From: Roseovarius azorensis | GTDB taxonomy: Bacteria; Pseudomonadota; Alphaproteobacteria; Rhodobacterales; Rhodobacteraceae | Assembly: GCF_900109455.1 (NCBI RefSeq) | Contig: NZ_FOAG01000009.1 | Coordinates: 62,001 to 126,000 of the forward strand | DNA length: 64,000 nt | Reading direction: 5' to 3' | Shown: in pieces, positions 1 to 7,988 of the stretch | Layout of the letters: the number at the start of each line of letters is the position of its first letter | Numbering within the stretch: position 1 is the stretch's first letter | Notes under the pieces: generated by a model | The model's input: only the letters and a program-made list of their open reading frames with translations | Databases searched by the model: none | What the model was told of the DNA's origin: nothing | Made by a program: the position numbers and the translations under genes

Positions 1-71
1 CCGCCGAAATCACCAAAGCGGCCCTTTTCGTCAGGTCCGGTCATGAAACTGTTGAAAAGATCGTTGGCCAT
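1..71 (-). CDS. trpB: Tryptophan synthase beta chain, N-terminal fragment (runs off window)
   Basis: Only the first 23 codons are inside the window, read leftwards from the ATG at 71. The peptide begins MANDLFNSFMTGPDEKGRF, which I recognise as the conserved start of alphaproteobacterial TrpB. This pyridoxal-phosphate subunit condenses indole with serine in the last step of tryptophan synthesis. The gene is last in the minus-strand series ihfB, lapA-like, trpF, hypothetical, trpB, so it shares a pathway with trpF two genes upstream. The catalytic lysine and the rest of the protein lie outside the window. Confidence 0.85.
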   Translation of the reverse strand, partial: MANDLFNSFMTGPDEKGRFGDFG

Positions 72-130
72 GTGCTGCGCCCCTTGTTTGTCTCCGCTCG
101 TCCTAGTGCGATGCCGCGCCAAGGGCAAGG

Positions 131-226
131 GAAAGGCGTTTGCAAACGCCTTTCAACGCGGTTTCGAAACCGCGTGCCAAGCCGCTTGCAAGCGGCTTGG
201 CCAAGGGATTTCGAAATCCCTTGGCC
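131..226. repeat. Array of four abutting perfect palindromes
   Basis: Four loopless perfect inverted repeats sit side by side: 131-154 (24 bp, centre TTTGCAAA), 156-175 (20 bp, centre TTTCGAAA), 176-201 (26 bp, centre CTTGCAAG) and 199-226 (28 bp, centre TTTCGAAA). The last two share three bases. The centres alternate between TGCA and TCGA types while the flanks differ, so these are not copies of one unit. The array covers the 3' end of the small hypothetical gene and part of its gap to trpB. It may be a transcript-processing or attenuating structure or a mobile palindromic element; the sequence does not decide. Confidence 0.9.
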
Positions 227-461
227 CCGGACCGCGCAGGCGACGAATGGGCTGGCCGTTGCAGAAGACCACGTAGTGTCGCCCGTTCTCGACAGCCTGA
301 AAACCACGCCGTTCGACCGCGCGCAGGAACATCTCGCGCCCCACGAGGCGTTCCACGTCCCGAATCTGGCGTTTGACCACGCCACCGCGCCGTGCCTCGG
401 CGGAGTCGAGGAACTGGGCAAGCCAGATTTCGGGGGTGAGATGGTCGGGGATCCGTGTCAT
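153..461 (-). CDS. Small conserved-looking protein of the trpF-trpB interval, C-terminus supplied by palindrome array
   Basis: This 102-residue frame starts MTRIPDHLTPEIWLAQFLDS 24 bp after the trpF stop and reads into the palindrome array. Residues 1-77 look like an ordinary compact protein: acidic start, then a basic helix region and a GRHYVVFCNGQPIRRLRG end. The last 24 or so codons (GPRDFEIPWP onward) are encoded by the palindromes and are unlikely to be native sequence. No Shine-Dalgarno motif is obvious before the ATG. I recall similar short proteins at this place in related genomes, but I cannot assign a function. The operon position suggests co-transcription with trpF and trpB. Confidence 0.6.
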   Translation of the reverse strand: MTRIPDHLTPEIWLAQFLDSAEARRGGVVKRQIRDVERLVGREMFLRAVERRGFQAVENGRHYVVFCNGQPIRRLRGPGPRDFEIPWPSRLQAAWHAVSKPR

Positions 462-485
462 GCGCCGAGCATGCGCATATCCTGG

Positions 486-1142
486 TTAATCGGTGCTTAA
501 TCCGCGCGCGTTCACGATAAAGGCGCGGATCAGGGCTGCATCCTTGACGCCCGGGGCGCGTTCGACACCCGAAGAAACATCGAGCTGCCGCGCCCCGGTG
601 CGGGCAATTGCCTCGGCAACATTTCCTGGCGTCAGCCCCCCCGCCAGCAGCCAGGGCAAGGACCAGTCGCGACCGGCGATCAGCCCCCAGTCAAAGGCCA
701 GCGCGTTGCCGCCGGGACGACTGGCCCCCTTGGGCGGCTTGGCGTCGATCAGCAACTGATCGGCCACCTGCGAATAGGCGTCGATCGGCGTCAGATCGGC
801 GGGTTCCGCGATGCCGATCGCCTTCATCACCGGCAGACCATAGCGCGCCTTGATCTCTGCCACCCGCGCGGGCGTCTCATGGCCGTGCAACTGCAACATG
901 TCGAGCGGCACGGTCTCGGTCAGCACATCGAGGGCTGTGTCATCCGCATCGACCGTCAGCGCCACCTTGGCCACACCCGCAGGCACGCCGAGTGCCAGCG
1001 CGCGTGCGCGCTCCGGTGTCACATGACGCGGAGAGCCTTCGAAAAACACAAAGCCCACATAGGCCGCGCCCGCCTCCACGGCGGCTGACACATCGGCAGC
1101 GGCGGTCAGGCCGCAGATCTTGACGCGAATATCCTGTGGCAT
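486..1142 (-). CDS. trpF: Phosphoribosylanthranilate isomerase
   Basis: A 218-residue TIM-barrel enzyme of tryptophan synthesis that isomerises N-(5'-phosphoribosyl)anthranilate to the carboxyphenylamino deoxyribulose phosphate. The VKICGL motif at residues 7-12 carries the expected catalytic Cys10. LIDAKPPKG supplies the general-acid Asp, and [11 protein letters not shown] and LDVSSGVE are the usual phosphate-binding strands. The ATG at 1142 is chosen because the protein then begins exactly where family members do; the frame stays open for 51 more codons upstream but reads into lapA-like DNA. It lies between the lapA-like gene (8 bp away) and the small hypothetical gene. Confidence 0.95.
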   Translation of the reverse strand: MPQDIRVKICGLTAAADVSAAVEAGAAYVGFVFFEGSPRHVTPERARALALGVPAGVAKVALTVDADDTALDVLTETVPLDMLQLHGHETPARVAEIKARYGLPVMKAIGIAEPADLTPIDAYSQVADQLLIDAKPPKGASRPGGNALAFDWGLIAGRDWSLPWLLAGGLTPGNVAEAIARTGARQLDVSSGVERAPGVKDAALIRAFIVNARGLSTD

Positions 1143-1150
1143 GCCCCGAT

Positions 1151-1501
1151 TTAGCTGGCTTCGTCCAGAAGTGCCAGCACCTCGTCCTTGCCCTGGTGCC
1201 GCTCGCCCTTGAGCCGCCTGACCTCGGCGCGCAGGCTGGCCAGTTCGCGCGCCTGCCGCGCGGCGGCCGTGCGCTCGCCCGCCTCGCGGATCCATTCCCA
1301 GACAAAGCCTACGATCAGTCCCATGAGGATGCCGCCAAAGATGACGATGAACAGCGGCAGATCGTATGTGGGATTGAGCGCCGCAAATCCCGCCATCTCG
1401 TCAGGCAGCACCCGCAGCGTCACGACCCCGCGATTGGCCAGGGCAATGAGCACCAGCGCCATGCCGAAAATGGCGATCGAGGCGTAGCGGACATAGCGCA
1501 T
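1151..1501 (-). CDS. LapA/DUF1049-family inner-membrane protein
   Basis: 116 residues: a hydrophobic segment at about 5-22, a second at about 46-68, then a charged helix rich in Arg, Glu and Ala (about 70-112) that looks like a coiled coil. Two membrane spans followed by a cytoplasmic coiled coil is the layout of LapA (YciS), which in enterobacteria helps control lipopolysaccharide assembly. The family call rests on layout and on its place directly after ihfB, where related genomes often carry this gene. The ATG is 3 bp after the ihfB stop, so translation is probably coupled. Confidence 0.75.
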   Translation of the reverse strand: MRYVRYASIAIFGMALVLIALANRGVVTLRVLPDEMAGFAALNPTYDLPLFIVIFGGILMGLIVGFVWEWIREAGERTAAARQARELASLRAEVRRLKGERHQGKDEVLALLDEAS

Positions 1502-1504
1502 CGG

Positions 1505-1786
1505 TTACTTTCCGTTCAGGCGGTCGCGCAACAGCTTGCCGGTCTTGAAGAACGGCACGCATTTTTCATCGACCTGCACACTTTCGCCGGTGCGCGGATT
1601 GCGCCCGATGCGCGCATCGCGCTTCTTGACCGAAAACGCGCCGAAACCGCGCAACTCGACCCGGTTGCCACTGGCAAGCGCATCCGAGATTTCATTGAAG
1701 ATCGTGTTGACGATACGCTCGACATCGCGCTGGTAGAGATGCGGGTTCTCGTCGGCGATTTTCTGGATCAGTTCCGATCGGATCAT
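1505..1786 (-). CDS. ihfB: Integration host factor beta subunit
   Basis: 93-residue DNA-bending protein of the HU/IHF family. It begins [17 protein letters not shown], and the [20 protein letters not shown] stretch is the DNA-embracing beta arm with its conserved Pro. IhfB pairs with IhfA to bend DNA in replication, recombination and transcription. The ATG at 1786 follows GGGAGAG at a normal distance; the frame is open for 50 more codons upstream, but they carry no family similarity. In many relatives rpsA precedes ihfB; here the upstream neighbour is a divergent nucleoside hydrolase. Confidence 0.95.
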   Translation of the reverse strand: MIRSELIQKIADENPHLYQRDVERIVNTIFNEISDALASGNRVELRGFGAFSVKKRDARIGRNPRTGESVQVDEKCVPFFKTGKLLRDRLNGK

Positions 1787-2094
1787 CGGTGGTCTCTCCC
1801 CCGGCCTTATTGTTTGATCGTCAGTGGCAGTTTTGGGGACTATAGCCAGATTGCCGCAAAACCCAAACAGAAAGCCGGGCCAAGGGGCGGAAATCCCTGC
1901 AATATTTTGCCCAAAGACGCGGCTTGACCGCGTCATGCGTCAGGTTGCGGCGCTGCGCGGGACGCGACGCGCCGATGCTGCGTCGCAGCGTCCCCGATGA
2001 TTCGGATCGGCAGAGAGACGCCCGCACCGGCACGGTGGAGATGGACATTTCCGCAGGGCCGCCGCATGGTCCGCCCTGTCAAGAGGAGACAGAC
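1787..2094. promoter_or_regulatory. Divergent intergenic region between ihfB and nucleoside hydrolase
   Basis: No gene is supported here. On the minus strand a TATAGT at 1839-1844, about 53 bp before the ihfB start, could be a -10 element, but no good -35 lies 17 bp further up. Around 1930-2040 there are overlapping GC-rich short inverted repeats (for example GCGTCGC next to GCGACGC) with no T-run. GAGGAGA at 2083-2089 is the ribosome-binding site of the hydrolase. Confidence 0.4.
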
Positions 2095-3036
2095 ATGGCA
2101 GCGCGGCAGATCATCATCGACACCGATCCCGGCCAGGACGATGCGGTGGCGATTCTGATGGCGCTGGCATGTCCCGACATGTTCGAGGTGCTGGGCATCA
2201 CCTGCGTGGCGGGCAACGTGCCGCTCGATCTGACGACCAGAAACGCGCGTGTGATCTGTGAACTGGCGGGCCGGGATGACATGCCGGTCTTCGCCGGCTG
2301 TGACCGCCCGATGGGGCGCGATCTGGTGACGGCGGAACATGTCCACGGGCGCTCTGGTCTCGACGGGCCGCACCTGCCCGAGCCGACGATGCCGCTGCAA
2401 TCCACGCATGCGGTCGATTTCATCGTCGACACCCTGCGCGCGCGGGCGCCGGGCACGGTGACGCTGGTGCCCATCGGACCGCTGACCAACATTGCCACCG
2501 CCTTTCGCAAGGCCCCCGACATCATCGCCCGGCCGCGCGAAATCGTGCTGATGGGCGGGGCGCATTTTGCCCATGGCAATGTCACCCCCACGGCGGAGTT
2601 CAACATCCATGTGGACCCGCGGGCGGCGCAAGAGGTGTTCCGCTCTGGTGCGCGCATCGTGATGCTGCCGCTCGATGTGACGCACAAGGCGCTGGTGACA
2701 CATGCGCGCAACGCCGCCTTTCGCGCGATCGGCACGCCGGTGGGGCGCGCGGTGGCCGACCTCACCGGATTTTTCGAACGCTACAATCCGGCACGCCATG
2801 GCGGGGACGGCGCGCCGCTGCATGATCCCTGCACGATCGGCTGGCTCCTGCGGCCCGATCTTTTCACCGCCCGCGAGGTGAATGTCGAAATCGAGGTGCA
2901 GTCGGAACTGACCATGGGCATGACCGTGGTGGACTGGTGGGGCGTGACCGGGCGGGCCGCCAATGCAACCTTCGTCCACGATATCGACGCTACCGGGTTC
3001 TTTGACCTGCTCACCGACAGGCTGGCGCGGCTGTGA
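2095..3036 (+). CDS. Inosine-uridine preferring nucleoside hydrolase
   Basis: A 313-residue N-ribohydrolase that splits ribonucleosides into base and ribose for purine/pyrimidine salvage. The calcium-binding signature IDTDPGQDDAVAI is at residues 8-20 (Asp9, Asp11, Asp15, Asp16). The later TPTAEFNIHVDP and LHDPCTIGWLL blocks provide ribose- and base-binding residues, including the expected His near the C-terminal third. The ATG at 2095 is preceded by GAGGAGA at a good distance; longer upstream starts lack this and add a sequence unlike the family. The stop overlaps the next gene's GTG by 4 bp. Substrate preference cannot be told from sequence. Confidence 0.9.
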   Translation: MAARQIIIDTDPGQDDAVAILMALACPDMFEVLGITCVAGNVPLDLTTRNARVICELAGRDDMPVFAGCDRPMGRDLVTAEHVHGRSGLDGPHLPEPTMPLQSTHAVDFIVDTLRARAPGTVTLVPIGPLTNIATAFRKAPDIIARPREIVLMGGAHFAHGNVTPTAEFNIHVDPRAAQEVFRSGARIVMLPLDVTHKALVTHARNAAFRAIGTPVGRAVADLTGFFERYNPARHGGDGAPLHDPCTIGWLLRPDLFTAREVNVEIEVQSELTMGMTVVDWWGVTGRAANATFVHDIDATGFFDLLTDRLARL

Positions 3037-3479
3037 CCGCCCTCACCCTGGCGCGACCCGGCGATCTGGAGCGACTCTCGGCGCTCGTGGCCGCGTTTCA
3101 TGCCGAGGCCGGGATCACTCAGGACGAACCGACCCGGCGCGCGGCGCTGTTGCCGGTGCTCGAGGGCAGCCCGCATGCCGCCGCCTATCTGATCGGCCCG
3201 CCGCGCGCGCCCATCGGTTATATCGTGATCAGCTTTGGCTGGTCGCTGGAATTCGCGGGGCTGGATGGATTCGTTGACGAATTCTATATCCGCAGAGCCG
3301 TGCGTGGGCGTGGCATCGGCACCGAAGTGATGAGCGCCCTTCCCAGGGCATTGGCGGGGGCCGGCCTCAAGGCGCTGCATCTGGAGGTCCGGCGCGACAA
3401 TCTCAAGACGCGCAGGCTCTATGAGAAACTCGGTTTTGTCGCGCGTGACGAACACAGCCTTTTGACCCGCAGGATGTAG
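3033..3479 (+). CDS. GNAT-family N-acetyltransferase
   Basis: 148 residues with one acetyltransferase fold. DEFYIRRAVRGRGIGTEVM (residues 82-100) holds the acetyl-CoA pyrophosphate loop RGRGIG, and NLKTRRLYEKLGF is the usual C-terminal motif B helix. The start is GTG at 3033 inside the GTGA overlap with the nucleoside hydrolase, so the two are translationally coupled. The acyl acceptor is unknown; coupling to a salvage hydrolase gives no clear hint. Confidence 0.88.
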   Translation: MTALTLARPGDLERLSALVAAFHAEAGITQDEPTRRAALLPVLEGSPHAAAYLIGPPRAPIGYIVISFGWSLEFAGLDGFVDEFYIRRAVRGRGIGTEVMSALPRALAGAGLKALHLEVRRDNLKTRRLYEKLGFVARDEHSLLTRRM

Positions 3480-3510
3480 ACATTCGCGCAGTTGACCCTA
3501 GGTTATCACC

Positions 3511-4932
3511 ATGACAGTCCATATCCCGTTTCAGAATAGCTATGCTCAGCTGCCCGCGCGGTTCTACACACGGCAGAACGCGGTTCCGGTGCGCGCACCC
3601 CGGTTGATCCGGTTCAACATGCCCCTCGCCCGCGAGCTTGGCGTGGCCGGTGGCAGTGACCCGGAACTGGCCCGGATATTCGCCGGCAACGAGCCGCCAG
3701 AGGGTGCCACCCCGCTGGCGCAGGTCTATGCCGGGCACCAGTTCGGCGGGTTTTCCCCGCAGCTGGGCGACGGGCGCGCATTGTTGCTGGGAGAGGTGCT
3801 GGATGCCGCGGGACAGCGCCGTGACATTCAGCTCAAGGGGTCCGGTCCCACGCCCTATAGCCGCATGGGCGACGGGCGCGCATGGCTGGGCCCGGTGCTG
3901 CGCGAATACGTGGTCTCCGAGGCGATGCATGCGCTTGGCCTGCCCACCACGCGCGCGCTGGCGGCAGTCGGCACCGGCGAATGGGTCTACCGCGAGGCGG
4001 GCGCGCTGCCCGGTGCGGTGCTCACCCGCGTCGCGGCCAGCCATCTGCGCGTCGGCACCTTCCAGTATTTCGCGGCCCGTCGCGATCATGAGGGTCTGCG
4101 CGCGCTTTATGACTATACCGTGCAGCGGCATTATCCGCATGTCGAAGGGCCTGCGCATCTCCTGGCCGAGGTGATCCGGCGCCAGGCGCGGCTGGTGGCG
4201 GGCTGGCTCTCGGTCGGTTTCATCCACGGGGTGATGAACACCGACAACACCGCGATTTCCGGCGAGACGATTGATTACGGCCCCTGCGCCTTCATGGATG
4301 TGTATCATCCGCAGACGGTATTCAGCTCGATTGATGCGCATGGCCGTTATGCCTATGACAATCAGGCGCATGTGATCGTCTGGAACATGGCGCAGTTCGC
4401 CACGGCGCTTGTGCCGTTGATGCCCGATCAGGATGAGGCGATCGAGGAATTCACCGCATTGGTTCACGCCATGCCAGATCAGATCGAGGCAGAATGGTGC
4501 CGCGCCTTTGGCCGCAAGATCGGGATCGCCGATGCCGGACCGCAGGATGCCGCGATGGTGGGTGATCTCCTGACCCGCATGGCAGATGGGCGGGCGGATT
4601 TCACCAACACGTTCCGGGGCCTCGTCGACGGCACCGCGCGCGATCAGTTCCTCGACCGTGCGGCCTTCGACTCTTGGGCCGAGGGCTGGCGCGCACGGCT
4701 TGCACATGAAGCGGATCCCGAGGGCGTGATGATCACCGCCAACCCGGCCTTTATCCCGCGCAACCACCGCATAGAGCAGATGATCGGGGCCGCCGTGGCG
4801 GGGGATTACACACCCTTCGAGCGACTGCTGACAATCCTGGCCCGGCCCTATGAGGATCAGCCGGAGGCGGCGGATCTCAAACACCCGCCCGAGCCCGCCG
4901 AAGTGGTAAGTCAGACCTTCTGCGGCACCTGA
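3511..4932 (+). CDS. selO: Protein adenylyltransferase SelO (YdiU/UPF0061)
   Basis: 473 residues with the pseudokinase-like SelO fold that transfers AMP from ATP to Ser/Thr/Tyr residues of target proteins. Recognisable family blocks are [18 protein letters not shown] (nucleotide loop), [40 protein letters not shown] (metal-binding N and D residues) and the terminal VSQTFCGT. The mammalian protein has selenocysteine near its end; here a normal Cys stands before the stop. The family is linked to oxidative-stress responses. The ATG at 3511 has no strong ribosome-binding site. The stop is only 1 bp from the stop of the convergent membrane-protein gene. Confidence 0.93.
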   Translation: MTVHIPFQNSYAQLPARFYTRQNAVPVRAPRLIRFNMPLARELGVAGGSDPELARIFAGNEPPEGATPLAQVYAGHQFGGFSPQLGDGRALLLGEVLDAAGQRRDIQLKGSGPTPYSRMGDGRAWLGPVLREYVVSEAMHALGLPTTRALAAVGTGEWVYREAGALPGAVLTRVAASHLRVGTFQYFAARRDHEGLRALYDYTVQRHYPHVEGPAHLLAEVIRRQARLVAGWLSVGFIHGVMNTDNTAISGETIDYGPCAFMDVYHPQTVFSSIDAHGRYAYDNQAHVIVWNMAQFATALVPLMPDQDEAIEEFTALVHAMPDQIEAEWCRAFGRKIGIADAGPQDAAMVGDLLTRMADGRADFTNTFRGLVDGTARDQFLDRAAFDSWAEGWRARLAHEADPEGVMITANPAFIPRNHRIEQMIGAAVAGDYTPFERLLTILARPYEDQPEAADLKHPPEPAEVVSQTFCGT

Positions 4933-4933
4933 A

Positions 4934-5572
4934 TCACTTGCGCCGCAACCGGCGAAACAGGCGTGGATTGCGGCGGATGAATTCGTCGATAACGCCGGTC
5001 AGCCCGCCATACGCGCGCCCCTTGAGATAGGCAAAACCCGAGGCCGCCCCCAAGGCAGCACCTATCGTGTTCACGATGAGATCGGTTATCGTGTCCATCA
5101 GGCCCGATTTCTGCATGTTCGTCCCGAAGGTCTGGTCCATCGCGAATTCGAAGATTTCCCAAAGCGTGCCGATCGACAGGGCGAATGCAAAGGCAAAGAA
5201 CGCAATCGCCCAATGCGGCGCGGCATAGCGGTCGCCCTGAAACATCATGAACACCGCGACAAACCCGATCAGACCGAATCCGATGGCCGATCCGCCGTGC
5301 ATCGCGATATCCCACCACCAGAACCGGTTGTAGAAATCCAGCACCTCGCCCATGAACAGCGTGGCCCCGACAAAGATCACGATGGCGGTCAGGAAACTGG
5401 GCGGCACGTCAATCTCGGCCCAGCGGGCGACAAGGATCGGGGCAAATGACAGCGCAAGCGTGGCCAGCGCGATGAAGGCAAGCGACCATTCGCGCTGAAT
5501 GAGCGCATCGAGCATGATCAATCCGAGCGCGATCCAGATCACACGAGTGAGTAGGGTCTGCTCCGAAAACAT
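4934..5572 (-). CDS. Multi-spanning membrane protein, DUF2238/YjdF-like
   Basis: 212 residues with about six hydrophobic segments. Polar intramembrane residues occur in FYNRFWWWDIAMHGGSAIGFG and TLWEIFEFAMDQTFG, and SGLMDTITDLIVNTIGAALG is near the end. The WD-x-x-MH and W-E-x-x-E-F-x-x-D patterns are like those of YjdF/DUF2238 inner-membrane proteins, and that is the only basis for the name. The C-terminus is strongly basic (RRNPRLFRRLRRK), so it probably faces the cytoplasm. The gene is convergent with selO (1 bp gap) and divergent from the EEP gene (37 bp). Function unknown. Confidence 0.7.
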   Translation of the reverse strand: MFSEQTLLTRVIWIALGLIMLDALIQREWSLAFIALATLALSFAPILVARWAEIDVPPSFLTAIVIFVGATLFMGEVLDFYNRFWWWDIAMHGGSAIGFGLIGFVAVFMMFQGDRYAAPHWAIAFFAFAFALSIGTLWEIFEFAMDQTFGTNMQKSGLMDTITDLIVNTIGAALGAASGFAYLKGRAYGGLTGVIDEFIRRNPRLFRRLRRK

Positions 5573-5609
5573 GCTGCCTCCTTCTGCCGGGCAATGCTAT
5601 CAGGGTGTC

Positions 5610-6314
5610 ATGAACCCGTCCACGATCCGGATTGCAAGCTATAACCTGCAGAAATGCGTGGGCCTCGACCTGCGGCGCAGGCCCGAGCGCAGCCTGACCG
5701 TGATCGGGCAGCTGGGCGCGCAGGTGGTGGCCCTGCAAGAGGCCGACAGACGACTCGCCCCGCGCCGCGCCGCCCTGCCACACGAGATGGCCGAGGCCGA
5801 GGGCTGGCAGGTGGTGGAATTCGGTCAGCCGGGCGGGTCACTCGGCTGGCATGGCAATGCGATGCTGCTCCGCAACGGGCCTCAGGTGATCGAGACCCAG
5901 CATATCGAGCTGCCGGGGCTGGAGCCGCGCGGCGCAGTGCGCGCCGACTTGGCAACCGATATCGGGCGGCTGCGTGTCGTCGGGTTGCATCTGGGGTTGG
6001 TGCGCCGCTACCGGCTGTTGCAGGTGGCGGCGATCATCCGCGCGCTGCGGCGGCTTGATCCCTGCCCCACCGTGCTGGCGGGCGATTTCAATGACTGGGG
6101 CAGCGGTGCCGCGCTCGACGCTACGGCGCAAGGCGTCGAATTCATCGCCACCCGGCCAAGTTTTCCCACCTTTCGCCCGGTGGCGCGGCTGGACCGTCTG
6201 GCGATCAGCCCCGATCTGGTGGCGCTCGACGCAGGTGTGCATTTGCAGCGCCCCGCGCGGGTGGCGTCGGATCACTTACCGGTCTGGGCCGATCTGGGGA
6301 CGCGCCGGGAATAG
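5610..6314 (+). CDS. Endonuclease/exonuclease/phosphatase family protein
   Basis: 234 residues with the DNase I-like metal-dependent hydrolase fold. Landmarks are IRIASYNLQKC near the N-terminus (Asn), VVALQEADRR (metal-binding Glu), VLAGDFNDWGSG (Asp and Asn) and RVASDHLPVWADLG (catalytic Asp-His pair). All four are intact, so an active phosphodiesterase or nuclease is expected; the substrate may be DNA, RNA or a phospholipid head group. There is no signal peptide. The ATG at 5610 is chosen because it sits just before the first fold strand; 37 codons of open frame upstream overlap the divergent gene. Confidence 0.85.
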   Translation: MNPSTIRIASYNLQKCVGLDLRRRPERSLTVIGQLGAQVVALQEADRRLAPRRAALPHEMAEAEGWQVVEFGQPGGSLGWHGNAMLLRNGPQVIETQHIELPGLEPRGAVRADLATDIGRLRVVGLHLGLVRRYRLLQVAAIIRALRRLDPCPTVLAGDFNDWGSGAALDATAQGVEFIATRPSFPTFRPVARLDRLAISPDLVALDAGVHLQRPARVASDHLPVWADLGTRRE

Positions 6315-6333
6315 CCCCGGCGCGATCTTCTGA

Positions 6334-7629
6334 TCAGGCTGCGTGCGACCGCGCGCCGCCACCGGGTCTGCGGCGACGGTTGCCGGGCTTGCCTTGCGGC
6401 CGCCCCGGTTCCGAGCCACCACCAAAGCCACCGCCGCCACGACGCCGCGGACCGCCGCGCCCGCCTGACGGCTTGGCCGCCTTGGGATCCGGCAGCACCT
6501 CCCACGGGCGGCCCGAGGCGACCGGAATGGTCGTGCCCAGAACCTTCTGAATATCCTTCAGCTCACCCATCTCGTCAGGCGCGCAGAACGCGATCGCCGC
6601 CCCGTCGCGCCCCGCGCGTGCCGTGCGGCCGATCCGGTGAACATAGTTGTCCGGCACATTGGGCAGCTCATAATTGTAGACATGCTTCACATCCGGGATG
6701 TCGAGACCGCGCGCCGCCACATCGGTGGCCACCAGGATCTTGACCTGCCCGTCGCGAAACGCCTTCAACGCGCGTTCGCGCTGGCCCTGGCTCTTGTTGC
6801 CGTGAATCGCGGCCACGCTGAACCCTGCCTGCTCCAGCCGCCGCGCCAGCTTGTCAGAGCCATGCTTGGTGCGGCCAAAGACCAACGCCAGTTCTGCCTT
6901 GTGCTTGCCCAGAAGCTCGATCAGCAGATCGGGCTTGGCCGCCTTGGCGATGAAATGCACCTCCTGCGTCACCTTGTCCGCCGCCTTGCCCGGGGGACTT
7001 ACCTGCACCCGCTTGGGATGCGTCAGGTAGCTGGCGGCAATCTCTTCCATCTGCTTGGGCATGGTGGCGGAAAACAGCATCGTCTGCCGCTCGGCGGCCA
7101 GCAAGCCCGCAATCCGGCGCAGCGCGTGGATGAATCCCAGATCGAGCATCTGATCGCCCTCGTCCAGCACCAGGAACCGCGCCGCATCCAGCCGCACGGC
7201 GCGCCGGTCGATGAGATCGAGCAGCCGGCCCGGCGTCGCCACCAGAATGTCGATGCCCTGTTCCAGCCGCTTGATCTGCGGGTTGATCGAGGCGCCGCCA
7301 ACGACCAGACCGATCTTGATCGGACTGTCCTTGACCAGCGGCAGCAGAGCGTCGCGGATCTGTCCCGCCAGTTCGCGGGTGGGGGCAAGGATCAGGCTGC
7401 GGATGGTTTTCGGCGCGGGCTTGCCCGGTTCCTCCATCAACCGCGTGATCAGCGGCAGGCCAAAGGCCATGGTCTTGCCGGTGCCAGTCTGCGCCAGCCC
7501 AAGCACGTCAAACCCGTTCAGGGCATGCGGGATAGCATGGGTCTGGATCGGGGTCGGTTCGGTGATGCCTTCGTTGGCCAGCTTGCGCACCAGTGCGCCG
7601 GGCAGGCCCATTTCGTCAAAGAGATTCAA
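6334..7629 (-). CDS. DEAD-box-type ATP-dependent RNA helicase with DEGD variant
   Basis: 431 residues, RhlE-like. The Q motif sits near residues 24-30, Walker A AQTGTGKT at 46-53, PTRELA at 83-88, and SAT at 187-189; HRIGRTARAG falls in the second RecA domain. The tail from about 390 is Gly/Arg-rich, typical of RNA-binding extensions. Motif II reads DEGD (156-159) instead of DEAD, so Ala is replaced by Gly while the two acidic metal ligands are kept. The start codon is TTG, supported by AAGGA eight bases upstream. Likely roles are ribosome assembly or RNA turnover, often cold-induced. A long leader of about 230 nt separates it from the predicted promoter. Confidence 0.92.
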   Translation of the reverse strand: MNLFDEMGLPGALVRKLANEGITEPTPIQTHAIPHALNGFDVLGLAQTGTGKTMAFGLPLITRLMEEPGKPAPKTIRSLILAPTRELAGQIRDALLPLVKDSPIKIGLVVGGASINPQIKRLEQGIDILVATPGRLLDLIDRRAVRLDAARFLVLDEGDQMLDLGFIHALRRIAGLLAAERQTMLFSATMPKQMEEIAASYLTHPKRVQVSPPGKAADKVTQEVHFIAKAAKPDLLIELLGKHKAELALVFGRTKHGSDKLARRLEQAGFSVAAIHGNKSQGQRERALKAFRDGQVKILVATDVAARGLDIPDVKHVYNYELPNVPDNYVHRIGRTARAGRDGAAIAFCAPDEMGELKDIQKVLGTTIPVASGRPWEVLPDPKAAKPSGGRGGPRRRGGGGFGGGSEPGRPQGKPGNRRRRPGGGARSHAA

Positions 7630-7988
7630 GTCGTATCCTTTCAGGGGCGCGGGACCATCCCGCAGCCCGTCACGGGGGGTGAAGGATCACCGCCCGGTCG
7701 TCGTGGTTGCACCTTACAGCAGCCAGGGAACCGAATGCCCCCTGCACTCTGACAGGTGTTTGGCCCCACGCGTGATTTTGGGATCATCCGCGACATTTCA
7801 TCAGATACGCCCAACTCCGGGCTGTGCTGCTCACGCGGCAGGAAATGTCGGTTGGCTGCGATATGGCGGTATAGGGGATGGAAGTCAAGGGCGTGTGAAA
7901 GACGCTCACGCCTGTGCGGACATTGACCCAGAGTGATGAGCCGCGCGAGTGACATGCGAACGGCCGCACAAGACCCGGAACCGCCCCC
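7630..7988. other. 359-bp intergenic region upstream of the helicase
   Basis: I see no supported gene here; short frames on both strands lack a ribosome-binding site or family features. It contains the helicase promoter candidate at 7860-7888 and the long leader downstream of it, with GC-rich stretches that can fold (for example GCGGGATGGTCCCGC near 7645-7660). Long leaders are common before cold-shock helicases, but there is no direct evidence of regulation. Confidence 0.5.
7860..7888 (-). promoter_or_regulatory. Predicted sigma-70-type promoter of the helicase gene
   Basis: On the minus strand TTGACT (7883-7888) is followed after 17 bp by CATATC (7860-7865). The -35 matches five of six consensus bases and the -10 only three, so the -10 choice is tentative. 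Transcription would run through a leader of about 230 nt to the TTG start at 7629. Confidence 0.5.

Noticed and set aside
131..226. Possible CRISPR or phage array
   Set aside because: The units abut without spacers and are palindromic with different arms, unlike direct repeats with unique spacers.
3403..4884. Long open frame on the minus strand opposite selO
   Set aside because: The opposite strand encodes an unmistakable SelO; the frame is a GC-rich antisense artefact with a composition full of His, Arg and Gly.
4930..4936. Shared terminator between selO and the convergent membrane-protein gene
   Set aside because: The stops are 1 bp apart and no hairpin with a T-run is visible at the junction.
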